A stretch of 64,000 nt of DNA. Source: Methylocaldum sp. 14B. Its GTDB lineage: Bacteria > Pseudomonadota > Gammaproteobacteria > Methylococcales > Methylococcaceae. The notes under the pieces are model-generated. The model was given only the letters and a program-made list of their open reading frames with translations, made no database searches and had not been told where the DNA came from. Shown piece by piece: positions 23,211 through 33,038 of this stretch (position 1 is its first letter; the number at the start of each line of letters is the position of its first letter). Location of the stretch: positions 62,001-126,000 of the forward strand of contig NZ_MSCV01000001.1 of the NCBI RefSeq assembly GCF_002005105.1, written 5' to 3'. The position numbers were made by a program, and so were the translations under genes.

Positions 23211-24494
23211 TTACTGAGCCGCGCTCGAAACAAGCTCTTCCTCCACCGGCTCCATAGCCTCCCCGGACGGATTCTGCTCGATCTGAGCGACCACTTCGCT
23301 GGAAGCGAACATCAATCCGTTGCGATAGTAATGGCAGGCGGCGGCGAAGTCGTTTTGCTGATGCAGCACGTCACCCAAGAGCTGGTAGGCTTCGACGCTG
23401 GGTTCCACGTTGAGGCTTTTTTCCAGGTAGTCTTTGGCCTTATTCCAAAGCTTGCAGTGGATGGCGAGTTTGCCCAGTACCCTGAACAGAACGGCATCTT
23501 TCGGATGCGGTCCCAGCCAGGTTTCCGCATGCTTGAGCTGCTTTTCCCGGTCGGATAGCTGGATGCAACCGTAGAGAACTAGAAGGGTCTCGTCCCACTC
23601 GTCGCCGAGAGCGCGGCGCAGCTCGTCCTCGATTTCCTCGCCGGCACCGGCTTCGATCATGGCGGCGAAATAGAGGGACTGAATTCCCGTGGATGCGCGA
23701 ATGTGCTCGGGAACGGTCGCCCAAACCTCCCGCAAGGCGGTAACGTCGCGAGATTCGGATTTTTGTCTGATCAGAGCGCTGTAGGTTTCCGTTTCGAGCA
23801 GTTTGACCTCCGCTTCCATCAAAACCTTGTTCTTGTGCAAGGCGGGAAGCAGGCTGCGCAAACTTTCCCAATCTTCCATTTGGGCATAGGCTTGGTGAGT
23901 CAGCCTCAAGACAGCGGCGTGGCTCGGGGCGATCTTGTTCAGATGAGTCAGAGACTCCAACGCTTCCTCGAATTGCTTGTTGGACAACTGCAATTCCGCG
24001 CGGGTCAGGCCGACCGCTAGCTCCGACTCGGGCGCGATTTCACGGGCCAGCTTCAAATATTCGTCCCGCTGTTCGACGGCGCCTCGTGCATGTGCGGCCC
24101 GTGCGGCGGTCAGATAGTTGATGAGCGGCGCGCCGCTGTCTGCGGCATGGCGGATCAGATTCCGCTCCGCCTTCTCCCAATTGCCCTCGGCCGTTTCGAT
24201 GAGCCCTGTGATCAAGGCTTCCTGGGAACGCTTGTTTCGAAGTTCGCCACCGCGCTTTTTGAGGACTTTGGGAATGCTCATCGCCTGCAAGACGACGCGG
24301 ACCAAAAAGTAGAACAGAACGAAAGCGACGATCAAAGTGACCAGGATCACGAGTAGCGAGGATTCCAGCACCCAGCGATCGTAGCCGATGATGACATAGC
24401 CCGCGTCGCCGGCGATCAATCGGCGGTGAACGAAAAAGCCCACTCCGACGGCGATCGAGACGGCGATCAGCACATAGATGAAGGCTTTTTTCAC
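23211..24494 (-). CDS. hemY: HemY-type TPR membrane protein
   Basis: The GTG at 24494 overlaps the hemX stop (GTGA), giving 427 residues; the open frame upstream lies inside hemX. Two membrane helices (about 5-22 and 43-65) carry the HemY_N domain, with YVIIGYDRWVLESSLLV between. A helical TPR array follows (NWEKAERNLIRHA, LRLTHQAYAQMEDWESLR, LEKSLNVEPSVEAYQLLGDVL). The proteobacterial HemY of this operon is not the protoporphyrinogen oxidase of Gram-positives; its role in haem synthesis is unclear. Confidence 0.9.
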   Translation of the reverse strand: MKKAFIYVLIAVSIAVGVGFFVHRRLIAGDAGYVIIGYDRWVLESSLLVILVTLIVAFVLFYFLVRVVLQAMSIPKVLKKRGGELRNKRSQEALITGLIETAEGNWEKAERNLIRHAADSGAPLINYLTAARAAHARGAVEQRDEYLKLAREIAPESELAVGLTRAELQLSNKQFEEALESLTHLNKIAPSHAAVLRLTHQAYAQMEDWESLRSLLPALHKNKVLMEAEVKLLETETYSALIRQKSESRDVTALREVWATVPEHIRASTGIQSLYFAAMIEAGAGEEIEDELRRALGDEWDETLLVLYGCIQLSDREKQLKHAETWLGPHPKDAVLFRVLGKLAIHCKLWNKAKDYLEKSLNVEPSVEAYQLLGDVLHQQNDFAAACHYYRNGLMFASSEVVAQIEQNPSGEAMEPVEEELVSSAAQ

Positions 24495-25696
24495 GGCTGT
24501 GCTCCCGCAGGTTGTGCCTCGCCGGATTGCCTTTCCCCAGTGGCCTTCGTCTCGGCCTGCTCGGCTTCCAGACGTAGCTTTTCGATGTTCCGCAAGAGAG
24601 TTAACGACTTGCTGATATCCGGGAATGGCATGCGAATCGGCTGGTCCGCCAGTGCGCTGATTTCCGCGGCGACCTCCTGGGTTTTTTTCGCGTCGGGATC
24701 GAAGTGCTCGTTCAGCCACTCGCGCGCGGAGGCCAGATTGGCTTTGTACATCTCTTCGTCGCCTCGGAGGAGCGCCGCTCGGCCCGTTTCCAGCTTGAGC
24801 AGCAGAACTTGACGTAGCGCCTCCGCCTGTTCCGGATGGAGAACGGCATTTACCGGCCGATCGGTGCGGCGTATCGTTACCAGGTCCTTGATATTGTCCA
24901 GCGCGGAACCGAGCGGCCCTTCACCTTCAGCCCCCGCGGCGGGTTCGGCCGTTTCGGGGGTGTCGTCGTGTTCGCTGACTTTGCCCGCATGGGGTAAGAA
25001 CAGGGGAATATCCTTGGCCTTGCTTTCAAGAGCCAGCAGTCTGGAGGAAAGTCCTACGATATCCGGAGCGTTGAGCCGCCGGAGAGTTTCGATTTCCTCG
25101 GCCAACGCTTCCCGGACTTTGAACACCGCCGGATCGCCGCTGTCGTGCAGGCGCTGGTCCGCGGCCTCCATGGCAGCAATTACGGCTTTCACGTCGCCGA
25201 TCAGGTGAAGTTTTTGGTTGGCGATGCTCAGAAGGTACTCGGCGTCCGCTACCAACAAATCGCCACGGGTCTTGTTGAGCTGTCGTTGGATGCGCTGAAC
25301 CGATTCATTCAGTTCGTTCCGCGTCAGGTTCAATCTCTCGTTGAGCTGGGCGGACTGATCGCCGATCAGCCGCTCGAATTTTGAATCCTCCGTCGTCACC
25401 TGGGATTGAAGGGTGGCGAGCTGGGAGTGCAGTGTGGCCATCTCGGATTGCATCGCGCTCAACTGCCGCGTGAACTCCATGATTTGCTGGTCCTTGCTGG
25501 TCAATTGGCCGCCCAGACCTTCCTGCTTGGAGCGTAGCTCTTGAAGAAAGTACCAGCCCCCGGCGGTAAGACCCAGTATGCCGAGCAAGATGAGATAACC
25601 GATCCACGCGAAGCTGCGGGATTTCTTGGGGGGGGCGGCAGATGTCTTTACGGCCTCGGTTTCCGCTCCATTGGCGGGCTGGCCGGTGGCCGACAT
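24491..25696 (-). CDS. hemX: HemX, membrane-anchored uroporphyrinogen operon protein
   Basis: From ATG 25696 about 401 residues (TTG 25720 is possible, with GGGG upstream). One membrane helix near the N-terminus (IGYLILLGILGLTAGGWYFL) is followed by a long coiled coil (about 60-145, many Gln/Leu heptads), then the conserved HemX domain (DLLVADAEYLLSIANQKLHL, AMEAADQRLHDSGDP, VLHPEQAEALRQVLLLKLE). Annotated in databases as a uroporphyrinogen-III methyltransferase homologue but lacking that catalytic fold. Overlaps hemY by four bases. Confidence 0.9.
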   Translation of the reverse strand: MSATGQPANGAETEAVKTSAAPPKKSRSFAWIGYLILLGILGLTAGGWYFLQELRSKQEGLGGQLTSKDQQIMEFTRQLSAMQSEMATLHSQLATLQSQVTTEDSKFERLIGDQSAQLNERLNLTRNELNESVQRIQRQLNKTRGDLLVADAEYLLSIANQKLHLIGDVKAVIAAMEAADQRLHDSGDPAVFKVREALAEEIETLRRLNAPDIVGLSSRLLALESKAKDIPLFLPHAGKVSEHDDTPETAEPAAGAEGEGPLGSALDNIKDLVTIRRTDRPVNAVLHPEQAEALRQVLLLKLETGRAALLRGDEEMYKANLASAREWLNEHFDPDAKKTQEVAAEISALADQPIRMPFPDISKSLTLLRNIEKLRLEAEQAETKATGERQSGEAQPAGAQP

Positions 25697-25789
25697 CAAT
25701 TCGTTATTTACGTCAACCAATGCTGTATCCCCGTAGTATTGAACCTTAATAGCTTTTATTGGAGAAAGGACTCGAAATCAGCGGGCCGA

Positions 25790-26614
25790 TTATCGGCTGG
25801 CCGGGCGGTCTTGAGCGGTTCTCTTCGTTTCGACATGACGAATTATCGTCTCCGCTATGGCTTGATCGCAGGCCGGCTCCGCACTGATCACATGACGCCA
25901 GCCTTGATCGCGAGCCAGTTTTTCGACGCGCGAGCCGATCACCACGAGCGGGGTATGCTCGGCGAACTCGTGTATGGCCTCGCCCAAGAGCTGCGTAAGA
26001 TTATTCAAAGCCTCTCCGCTGGTGATGGTTACAATGTCGATACCGCCTTGGCGCCTCAGGTCAATCCAATAACCGATATCCGTCGCGGGAAGAATTCTGC
26101 GATAAACTTCCGCGTAAGCAACTTCCGCACCACGAGCCCTGAGTGTTTGCGCAAGATGCTCCCGTCCGCCTTCGCCCCGGACGATCAATATCGATTTGCC
26201 GGATACATCAGTCATTTCCGGCGACGCCAAGAGCGACTCGCTATTAAACTGCGGTTTAGGTATCAGGTCTACCCGAATTCCGGCCTTGGTCAGCGCTTCC
26301 GCAGTAGTCTGGCCGATAGCCGCGATTCGCGCCGGCCGCGGCGGATTGAACGACCCGCCGTGAATCGCCAGAGTGAAGCGGACGGCGTTGGGGCTCGCGA
26401 ATATCAACCAATCCCACCGGTCTTGCCGCGATAAAAGTTCCGCCGCTGCGGTAGGATCGCCGACAGCGACGATTTCCAGCAACGGCAGCCTCATTGCATG
26501 GCCGCCGGCGGCTTCAATTAGAGCGCACAGGCCATCGGCTTGTTCCCGCGGTCGGGTGACCAATATGCCTATGCCGGCTAGAGGGGCATTCGTCGAGCTT
26601 GCCATGTCAGGCAT
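25790..26614 (-). CDS. hemD: uroporphyrinogen-III synthase
   Basis: 274 residues with the two-domain HemD fold: [22 protein letters not shown] at the start, FASPNAVRF near 80, [10 protein letters not shown] near 105, and the second-domain [11 protein letters not shown] near 200. The sequence family is poorly conserved, but position directly after hemC settles it. The ATG at 26614 overlaps the end of hemC by eight bases; a second ATG is at 26605. It closes hydroxymethylbilane with D-ring inversion. Confidence 0.93.
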   Translation of the reverse strand: MPDMASSTNAPLAGIGILVTRPREQADGLCALIEAAGGHAMRLPLLEIVAVGDPTAAAELLSRQDRWDWLIFASPNAVRFTLAIHGGSFNPPRPARIAAIGQTTAEALTKAGIRVDLIPKPQFNSESLLASPEMTDVSGKSILIVRGEGGREHLAQTLRARGAEVAYAEVYRRILPATDIGYWIDLRRQGGIDIVTITSGEALNNLTQLLGEAIHEFAEHTPLVVIGSRVEKLARDQGWRHVISAEPACDQAIAETIIRHVETKRTAQDRPASR

Positions 26615-27530
26615 AGAGTGCGTTCAGGATGCGATCGGCCCCGCGCGATAATAAATCTTCGGCCAAGGCTATCCCTAAGTCCTGCGGATCGGCGTAAGAA
26701 CCTTCGATTTCGCCTTGAATCAGTGATCTTCCGTCAGGCGTGCCGACCAGCCCACGCAGTCTCAGATGTTCCCCGGACAATTCCGCGTATCCGGCAATGG
26801 GCACCTGGCAGCCACCGTTCAGGCGCTCGTTGAGCGCTCGCTCTGCCGTGACGCAGATAGCCGTTTCCTCGTGGTGCAATGCTTTTAGACACTCGTTCAG
26901 CCAAATGTCATCCCGGCGGCATTCGATGCCGATGGCGCCTTGGCCGACCGCGGGGAGGCTGGTCTCAGTCGAAAGTATTTCCGTAATCCGATGGCTCAGG
27001 CCGAGCCGTTTCAATCCCGCTGCAGCAAGGATGATGGCGTCGTACTGCTCGGTCTCGAGCTTATTTAGGCGGGTGTCGACATTGCCCCGAAGATTGAGCG
27101 TTTCGCATTCGGGGAGACGGACCTTGATCTGGCATTGCCGGCGAAGGCTGGAGGTACCGATCTTCGCGTGCGGAGGCAGCACATCGAAGGACGGGTAACG
27201 CAGGGAAACAAAAGCGTCGCGGGGATCCTCGCGCGGCAGAATGGCGGCGAGATGCAGGCCGTCGGGCAGTTCCGCCGGCACGTCTTTCATGGAGTGGACG
27301 GCCAGATCGGCCGTTTCTGCCAGCAGCCCCTCCTCCAGTTCCTTCACGAACAAACCTTTGCCGCCCACCTTGGCCAGCGGGGCGTCGAGCAATTTGTCGC
27401 CGCGCGTGACCATTTTCACCAATTCGACTTCGATATCGGGGCATGCGGCCCTCAGGCGCGCCGCGACGTGTTCCGCCTGCCATACGGCCAGGGCGCTTTT
27501 GCGGGTGGCGATGCGTATACGTTGTGGCAT
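26607..27530 (-). CDS. hemC: hydroxymethylbilane synthase (porphobilinogen deaminase)
   Basis: 307 residues, full length. Visible motifs: [18 protein letters not shown] at the N-terminus, [11 protein letters not shown] near 55, [18 protein letters not shown] near 77, [22 protein letters not shown] near 145, [11 protein letters not shown] near 215 and [17 protein letters not shown] with the dipyrromethane-cofactor cysteine near 243. It polymerises four porphobilinogens. It lies 38 bases after algR on the same strand, as in Pseudomonas. Confidence 0.97.
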   Translation of the reverse strand: MPQRIRIATRKSALAVWQAEHVAARLRAACPDIEVELVKMVTRGDKLLDAPLAKVGGKGLFVKELEEGLLAETADLAVHSMKDVPAELPDGLHLAAILPREDPRDAFVSLRYPSFDVLPPHAKIGTSSLRRQCQIKVRLPECETLNLRGNVDTRLNKLETEQYDAIILAAAGLKRLGLSHRITEILSTETSLPAVGQGAIGIECRRDDIWLNECLKALHHEETAICVTAERALNERLNGGCQVPIAGYAELSGEHLRLRGLVGTPDGRSLIQGEIEGSYADPQDLGIALAEDLLSRGADRILNALYA

Positions 27531-27568
27531 CAGTATCGACCGTGCGTAAATTAAGCCATTGTATCAAA

Positions 27569-28330
27569 TCAGCCGTCCTCACCAATCGTAGCGAGTTGTT
27601 TTAGCTGGCTTCTTACGGAAGGCTGGTGCCGACGGCTTATTTCCAAGGTCTCGGGGATGCCGCGCAGACGAAGCGCCGTGCCGCCGGAGGACGATTTTTC
27701 CAGTGCGACGATATGGTCGATTGCCACCAAGGCGTTGCGGTGAATCCGAATGAAGCTCTTTCCGAATTCTTCTTCCAAAGACTTCAACGAATCGTCGATC
27801 AAGGTTTCTCCGTCGGGGGTCCTCACCGTCGTATATTTTTGCTCGGCGCGGAAATAAAGCACCGTGTCGACCGGAATCAATCGTATGTCGCCATGGCTGT
27901 GGATGCATAAATGGCTACGGGTCGATTGTCCGGCAGGTAGGGCGGTCTCGAGTTTATTCCACGCGGTTTCGGTAAATCGTTCCGCCCTTCGCAAGGCGGC
28001 GGCCAGACGGTCCTTTCGCACCGGCTTGAGGAGATAATCGACCGCGCTGACCTCGAATGCCTCCAATGCATGTTCGTCGTAAGCCGTCGTAAAGACCACG
28101 GCCGGCGGCTGAGGCAATCGGGCGAGTTCGCGTGCGGTTCCGATGCCGTCGATCCACGGCATTCGGATATCCAGCAGAACCGCATCCGGCTGGATCTGAG
28201 CGGCGAGCCTCAAGGCCTGTTCGCCGTCGGCCGCTTCTCCGACGACGATCAATGACGAGTCGATCTCGCCGAGCAAATCCCGCAAACGGCTTCGAGCCGG
28301 CGCCTCATCGTCGGCGATCAGGATTTTCAT
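27569..28330 (-). CDS. algR: LytTR response regulator AlgR
   Basis: 253 residues. The receiver domain has ADDEAPARSRLRDLL, the phosphorylated Asp in AVLLDIRMPWIDGIG near residue 54, and the TTAYDEHALEAF and YLLKPVRKDRL segments. The C-terminal LytTR DNA-binding domain (about 145-250) contains VLYFRAEQKYTTVRT and FIRIHRNALVAI. AlgR controls alginate and motility in pseudomonads; here targets are unknown. It overlaps algZ by 26 bases. Confidence 0.92.
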   Translation of the reverse strand: MKILIADDEAPARSRLRDLLGEIDSSLIVVGEAADGEQALRLAAQIQPDAVLLDIRMPWIDGIGTARELARLPQPPAVVFTTAYDEHALEAFEVSAVDYLLKPVRKDRLAAALRRAERFTETAWNKLETALPAGQSTRSHLCIHSHGDIRLIPVDTVLYFRAEQKYTTVRTPDGETLIDDSLKSLEEEFGKSFIRIHRNALVAIDHIVALEKSSSGGTALRLRGIPETLEISRRHQPSVRSQLKQLATIGEDG

Positions 28331-29468
28331 GATTCTTCGGAAGATAAGGAAAGACGATTCGAACTTGGTAGCAATTGTCGACCACGCTGGTGAGGAGACG
28401 CGCCTCGCCCGGAAAACAGGCTTCGAGACGAGCGCGGAGATTGGCCAGAGCTATCCTTGCACCTTGGCGCGAGCGGCGCGCATCCGCTTCCGGCAGAGTG
28501 TTTTTTACCGTCAGAACGAGATGCCGTTTCGTGAGTTGACCGCCGATCTCCACTTTGCCGCCACTCTGAGACGGCTCGACGCCGTGATAAATCGCATTTT
28601 CCACCAGCGGCTGAATGCTCAGGGGAGGGATCAGTGCGTCCTCCGGAGCGTCCTTCAGACGCCAGTCGATGCGCAGACGTTCGCCGAGACGCTGCCGCTC
28701 GATGTTGAGATATTGGCAAGTCAGGCCCACTTCGTCTTTCAGCGCCACCCATTTGGTCTCTTTCTTGAGTACCGCGCGGAACAACTCGGCCAAATCCAGC
28801 AGAAGTTCTTCCGCCATTTTCGGATCGTTCCGAGTGAGGCTGGCGATGGTGTTGAGACTATTGAACAGAAAGTGGGGGCGCATCCGCGCCTGTAGTGCAT
28901 CGAGCCGGGCTTCACCTTCGGCCCGGATTTGCAGACGCCAGCGCGATTGGATATAGAGGTAGCGCAGCCAGGCCGCCGTAATGAGACTGCTGGCCCCGAG
29001 AATTTTCAAATAATAGACACCGTCGAGGTTTTCAAAGGAAATGGCATGTCCCGGATTCAACGGGCCGTCATGGCCTAGCCAGGCAATCAGAAATGTCGCG
29101 GTCTGGATGACGGAGAAGGTCGCCACTCCGCACCAGAGGGCGTCTAGTCGGGCGAGCCGCGAGCGAATACTGCAAAGGACGACTCCGCTGGTCAGCGCGA
29201 TCCAGACGATGAATAGCGAGCGCAGCCCCAGGTCGGACCAGAAGCCGTAATCGGACGACGAATCGGCGAGCGTCAGAACGAAAGCCAGTAATTCGGCCGA
29301 AACGACTAGCATCAGGGCGGTCGAGAGGCTGCAAAAATCGGGAAGAAAGGACTCGGCCGCCCGGCTGGTTGCGGCCCCGGTACCGCGGATGGTCGGCGAT
29401 GCTTCCCGTCGGCCGGAACTGTCCTTAGGCCGTATAGACTTCACTTGCTCGGTTTTCCGCCGCTGCAT
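28305..29468 (-). CDS. algZ: LytS-type sensor histidine kinase AlgZ
   Basis: From ATG 29468, 387 residues. Four membrane helices in about 45-165, then the His_kinase domain with RMRPHFLFNSLNTIASL near 195 (phosphorylated His) and the HATPase N-box IQPLVENAIYHGV near 300. The G-boxes are shortened as usual in AlgZ/FimS. Partner of AlgR, whose gene overlaps. The Ser/Arg-rich first 40 residues are variable. Confidence 0.9.
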   Translation of the reverse strand: MQRRKTEQVKSIRPKDSSGRREASPTIRGTGAATSRAAESFLPDFCSLSTALMLVVSAELLAFVLTLADSSSDYGFWSDLGLRSLFIVWIALTSGVVLCSIRSRLARLDALWCGVATFSVIQTATFLIAWLGHDGPLNPGHAISFENLDGVYYLKILGASSLITAAWLRYLYIQSRWRLQIRAEGEARLDALQARMRPHFLFNSLNTIASLTRNDPKMAEELLLDLAELFRAVLKKETKWVALKDEVGLTCQYLNIERQRLGERLRIDWRLKDAPEDALIPPLSIQPLVENAIYHGVEPSQSGGKVEIGGQLTKRHLVLTVKNTLPEADARRSRQGARIALANLRARLEACFPGEARLLTSVVDNCYQVRIVFPYLPKNHENPDRRR

Positions 29469-29869
29469 CAATGATCAATTGTCCGACGAATGTTCAAAAA
29501 GTCAGGCTGTGGAGTTCGTTGCTCCATAAGAGTGTAGAGGTCCGGGAAAAGCTTGCTGGAGGAAAACATCGGAATTTGCTGGATAAGTGGCTCGAAGCGG
29601 TCGAGAGGGGCGGTCGCAAGCGTCCTGAACGGCATTTGCGATAGGCTTGCGTGCTGCGTCCGAAACGATGGCGCACAGGCTCGCCTTGCTTTTGGATACA
29701 CTCAGTCCAGTCGGCGCACTCGCCGCTTCCAAATAACACGATCAGGACGGCGAGGACTGCTCTGTGGTACCGTTATTGGGTTCCGCTATTTTTTACGGGC
29801 GTGCGGCACCTGGTGCCCAAGTGGCCCGTATCTTGCCTTTCGGAAAAATTTTTGTATCTTACGCGCGCT
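29469..29869. other. intergenic region between algZ and the ABC cassette
   Basis: 401 bases without a supported gene. It must hold the algZ promoter (leftward) and that of the ABC operon. The only clear element is the promoter candidate at 29833-29860. A long open frame enters from 29651 but has no ribosome site and lacks family content before residue 74. Confidence 0.5.
29833..29860 (+). promoter_or_regulatory. sigma70-like promoter placing the start near the ATG
   Basis: TTGCCT (29833-29838), a 16-base spacer, then TATCTT (29855-29860). The expected start, about seven bases on, is 29867-29870, at or beside the ATG at 29870. The ATG has no purine-rich ribosome site. Together this hints at a leaderless mRNA. 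Confidence 0.45.
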
Positions 29870-30814
29870 ATGACTCAACTCATTCAAGTCGAACAACTTT
29901 ATCGCTATTACGGCGATCACTGCGCCGTCAACAACGTTACGTTCAGCCTGGAAAAGGGCGAAATTCTGGGATTTCTCGGCCCCAACGGGGCGGGCAAGTC
30001 GTCCACCATGCAGATGATCTGCGGCAATCTCGCGCCTACCTCCGGGCAGATCCTCATCAACGGGATCGACATACTGGACAATCCCAAGGAGGCCAAGCGG
30101 GAACTGGGCTATTTGCCCGAAATACCACCGGTTTATCGGGAGCTGACGGTGGACGAATACCTGGACTACTGCGGGAAACTGCATCAGATTCCCCGGGAAA
30201 AAATCCCGACAGCGGTCGATAGCGCCAAAGAACGCTGCGGCTTGACTGACGTCGGCGAGCGATTGATCGGGAATCTGTCGAAGGGTTATCAGCAGCGGGT
30301 CGGTATCGCCCAAGCCATTCTCCATTCCCCGTCGGTCATCATTCTCGATGAGCCGACCGTGGGGCTGGACCCGATCCAGATCCGGGAGATTCGCGAACTG
30401 ATCGGCGAGCTCGGCAAGCAGCACGGGATTATTCTCTCGACGCACATCCTTCCCGAAGTCCAGGAATCCTGCACCCGCGTGCAAATCATTCACAAGGGCA
30501 AGCTGGTGCTCAGCGACAGCATCGAGGGCCTGGAACAGCAGATGCGCGCGTCCAGCGTGGTGCTGGAAACCCGTTTAGGGGCCGATCTCATGAAGCTTTA
30601 TGCCATCGACGGCGTTCAAAAGATCGACGACCTCGGCGAGCGGCGCTATCGAATCTTTCACGACAAGGACAAAAACCCGGCCGAACGGATCTCCGAAGCT
30701 GCGGTATCGCTGGGTTGGGGACTGCTGGAACTGACCCCCGAACGGCGCAGCATGGAAGAAATCTTCATAGACATCACCCAACACACTCCCGTTATGGAGG
30801 AGCAAGCCGCATGA
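29870..30814 (+). CDS. Gld-type ABC transporter ATP-binding protein
   Basis: 314 residues from ATG 29870 (MTQLIQVEQLYRYYGDHCAV). Walker A GPNGAGKSS near 38, Q-loop YLPEIPPVYRELTVDEYL, signature LSKGYQQRVG near 133, Walker B VIILDEPTVGLD near 155, H-loop STHIL. The C-terminal extension of about 90 residues is usual for GldA/CcmA-like drug or polymer exporters. First gene of a four-gene cassette (ATPase, permease, GldG-like, DUF4340). Confidence 0.9.
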   Translation: MTQLIQVEQLYRYYGDHCAVNNVTFSLEKGEILGFLGPNGAGKSSTMQMICGNLAPTSGQILINGIDILDNPKEAKRELGYLPEIPPVYRELTVDEYLDYCGKLHQIPREKIPTAVDSAKERCGLTDVGERLIGNLSKGYQQRVGIAQAILHSPSVIILDEPTVGLDPIQIREIRELIGELGKQHGIILSTHILPEVQESCTRVQIIHKGKLVLSDSIEGLEQQMRASSVVLETRLGADLMKLYAIDGVQKIDDLGERRYRIFHDKDKNPAERISEAAVSLGWGLLELTPERRSMEEIFIDITQHTPVMEEQAA

Positions 30815-31557
30815 TGGCCTTAGTCATCGCGGGGCGAGAGCTCCGCACGCTGTTTCTTTCGCCTTTGGCCTGGTCGATCCTGGGCGTGATCCAGATCATT
30901 CTGGGCTACATGTTTCTGGCGCAGCTCGACTACTACGTGATGCTGCAAGCCCGCATCGCCGGCATGGAGGATGCGCCCGGAGTCACCGACCTGATCGCCG
31001 TCCCGCTGTTCGGCAATGCCGGCGTCATTCTCCTATTGGTGACGCCGCTCCTGACGATGCGGCTGATCAGCGAGGAGCGCCGCAACCGCACGCTGAGCCT
31101 TCTGTTTACCGCTCCGGTGTCGATGACCGAGATCATTCTCGGGAAGTATCTCGGCGTGTTCGCCTTCCTGCTCATCATGGTCGCGATGATCGGTCTGATG
31201 CCGCTGTCGCTGCTGGTCGGGGGCGGACTGGACATGGGCAAGCTGGCGGCCTGCATCATCGCCCTCGTGTTGCTGCTGGCCGGGTTTGCCGCCGTGGGGC
31301 TATACATGTCGGCGCTCGCCAGCCAGCCGACCATCGCCGCCGTCAGCACGTTCGGGGCATTGCTGCTGCTGTGGATCATCGACTGGACCGGCAACTCGGC
31401 GGGCGGCGTGCTCGAATATCTCTCGATCCTGCGCCATTACGAGAGTTTGCTGAAAGGTCTGGTATCGACGACCGATCTGATTTACTTCCTGCTCTTTACG
31501 CTCACGTTTCTCGTTCTGAGCGTCCATCGTCTGGATAACGATCGCCTGCAAAAATGA
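30811..31557 (+). CDS. ABC-2 type permease (GldF-like)
   Basis: 248 residues from ATG 30811, overlapping the upstream stop (ATGA), with GGAGG ten bases before. Six membrane segments; motifs ELRTLFLSPLAWSILGV, GNAGVILLLVTPLLTMRLISEERR and TLSLLFTAPVSMTEIILGKYLG mark the ABC2_membrane subunit of Gld-type systems. Substrate unknown. Confidence 0.9.
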   Translation: MMALVIAGRELRTLFLSPLAWSILGVIQIILGYMFLAQLDYYVMLQARIAGMEDAPGVTDLIAVPLFGNAGVILLLVTPLLTMRLISEERRNRTLSLLFTAPVSMTEIILGKYLGVFAFLLIMVAMIGLMPLSLLVGGGLDMGKLAACIIALVLLLAGFAAVGLYMSALASQPTIAAVSTFGALLLLWIIDWTGNSAGGVLEYLSILRHYESLLKGLVSTTDLIYFLLFTLTFLVLSVHRLDNDRLQK

Positions 31558-33038
31558 AGATCAACCGCAAGACGCACCTCGAACTACGCCTGCAAAACCT
31601 TCTCTTCACCTTGCTGTTTCTGGCCGTCGTCGGCCTTGTGGCCTGGCTGAGCACGCGCTACACGGCCCAGTTCGACTGGACCGCGGGCGGCCGCCACACT
31701 CTCTCCGAGGCCAGCCGCAAGGTCTTGGACCTGATGAAAGAACCGGTAACGATTACCGCGTACGCTCGGGAAAACGCCCAGCTGCGAAACCAGATTCGCG
31801 ATCAGGTCGGACGCTACAGCCGTTACAAGAACGATCTGACGCTGAATTTCGTCAATCCGGATACTCAGCCCGATAAAGTCAGGGAACTGGGTATCACCAT
31901 GGACGGCGAAATGATGGTGGATTACCAGGGCCGCACCGAAAAAATTCAAAACGCCGAAGAGGCCACCTTGACCAATGCCTTGCAGCGCTTGGCCGTGGCC
32001 AAGGAACGGCACGTGGTCTTCCTCGAGGGTCATGGGGAACGGTCGCCGCAAGGCCAGGCCAACCATGATCTGGGCCAGTTCGGCGAAGAACTGGAGCGGA
32101 AAGGCATCACGGTGTCGATGGTGAATCTGGCGGTGACGCCCGACATTCCGGACAACACCAACGTGCTTGTCCTGGCGGGGCCGCGAGCGAACTTCCTTCC
32201 CGGTGAAATTACGCTGGTCCAGAACTATGTGAAAAACGGCGGAAATCTGTTGTGGCTGACCGACCCCGGCGAACTGCATGGTTTGGATCCGCTCGCCCAG
32301 CAGCTGGGAATCAAGTTCCTGCCCGGAACCGTGGTGGATGCATCCACCCAGCTCTTCGGCATAGACGACCCCACTTTCGCCCTTGTCGCGGAATATCCGG
32401 CGCATCCGATCACGTTCAATTTTCAGACGATGACGCTATTCCCGGCCACGGCGGCGCTGGACAAAAGCGCAGACGGAGATTTCCAGCGGGAACCTCTGCT
32501 CAGCACTCTGGCTCGCTCCTGGACCGAGACCGGAGCGATCGAAGGAAAAATCCAGTTCGACGCGGACAAAGGCGAGCGCAAAGGCCCGCTCCAGATCGGT
32601 TACACCTTGACCCGCGAGATAAAACCGACGGATAAGACGGAGCCGGCCGCTTCGGCAAGCAAGTCCGAAGCAAAGCCGTCTGAAGCTAAGCCGAACGAAG
32701 GATCGAAGGCGGAACAAGCCGGACAACCGGAAGCCGGGGCGGCCAAGGATGCTGGTGAAAAGCCGTCCGAACAGCGAATCGTCGTGATCGGCGACGGCGA
32801 CTTCCTGTCGAATGCCTTTCTCGGCAACGGCGGCAATCTGGATCTCGGCCTCAACATCGTTCATTGGCTGAGCCAAAACGAGGCTTTGATCAATATTCCA
32901 GCCAAGACGGCGCCGGACCGGAAGCTGGAACTGTCGCCCGTCGCTTCCGGCGTGATCGCCATCGGTTTCCTGATCGCCTTGCCCGCCGGGCTGATCGGCA
33001 CGGGAGCTGCCATTTGGTTTAAACGCCGGAGACGTTAA
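31554..33038 (+). CDS. GldG-like ABC auxiliary protein
   Basis: 494 residues. One N-terminal helix (LLFTLLFLAVVGLVAWLSTRY), a large extracytoplasmic ABC_transp_aux domain (TLSEASRKVLDLMKEPVTITAYA, VVFLEGHGERSP, VLVLAGPRANFLPGE, LLWLTDPGE), a Lys/Glu/Ala/Pro-rich linker at about 360-405 and a C-terminal helix. Overlaps the permease stop by four bases. In gliding bacteria GldG forms part of an ABC complex; in proteobacteria the role is unknown. Confidence 0.88.
   Translation: MKINRKTHLELRLQNLLFTLLFLAVVGLVAWLSTRYTAQFDWTAGGRHTLSEASRKVLDLMKEPVTITAYARENAQLRNQIRDQVGRYSRYKNDLTLNFVNPDTQPDKVRELGITMDGEMMVDYQGRTEKIQNAEEATLTNALQRLAVAKERHVVFLEGHGERSPQGQANHDLGQFGEELERKGITVSMVNLAVTPDIPDNTNVLVLAGPRANFLPGEITLVQNYVKNGGNLLWLTDPGELHGLDPLAQQLGIKFLPGTVVDASTQLFGIDDPTFALVAEYPAHPITFNFQTMTLFPATAALDKSADGDFQREPLLSTLARSWTETGAIEGKIQFDADKGERKGPLQIGYTLTREIKPTDKTEPAASASKSEAKPSEAKPNEGSKAEQAGQPEAGAAKDAGEKPSEQRIVVIGDGDFLSNAFLGNGGNLDLGLNIVHWLSQNEALINIPAKTAPDRKLELSPVASGVIAIGFLIALPAGLIGTGAAIWFKRRRR

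Noticed and set aside
22501..23217. Open frame of 238 codons on the plus strand across the FRG gene and the gap
   Set aside because: It is antisense to a clear FRG protein, has no recognisable motif and passes through the palindromic repeat.
29651..29869. Longer start for the Gld-like ATPase
   Set aside because: The extra 73 residues do not match the ABC family, whose conserved start is at MTQLIQVEQLYRYY, and have no ribosome site.
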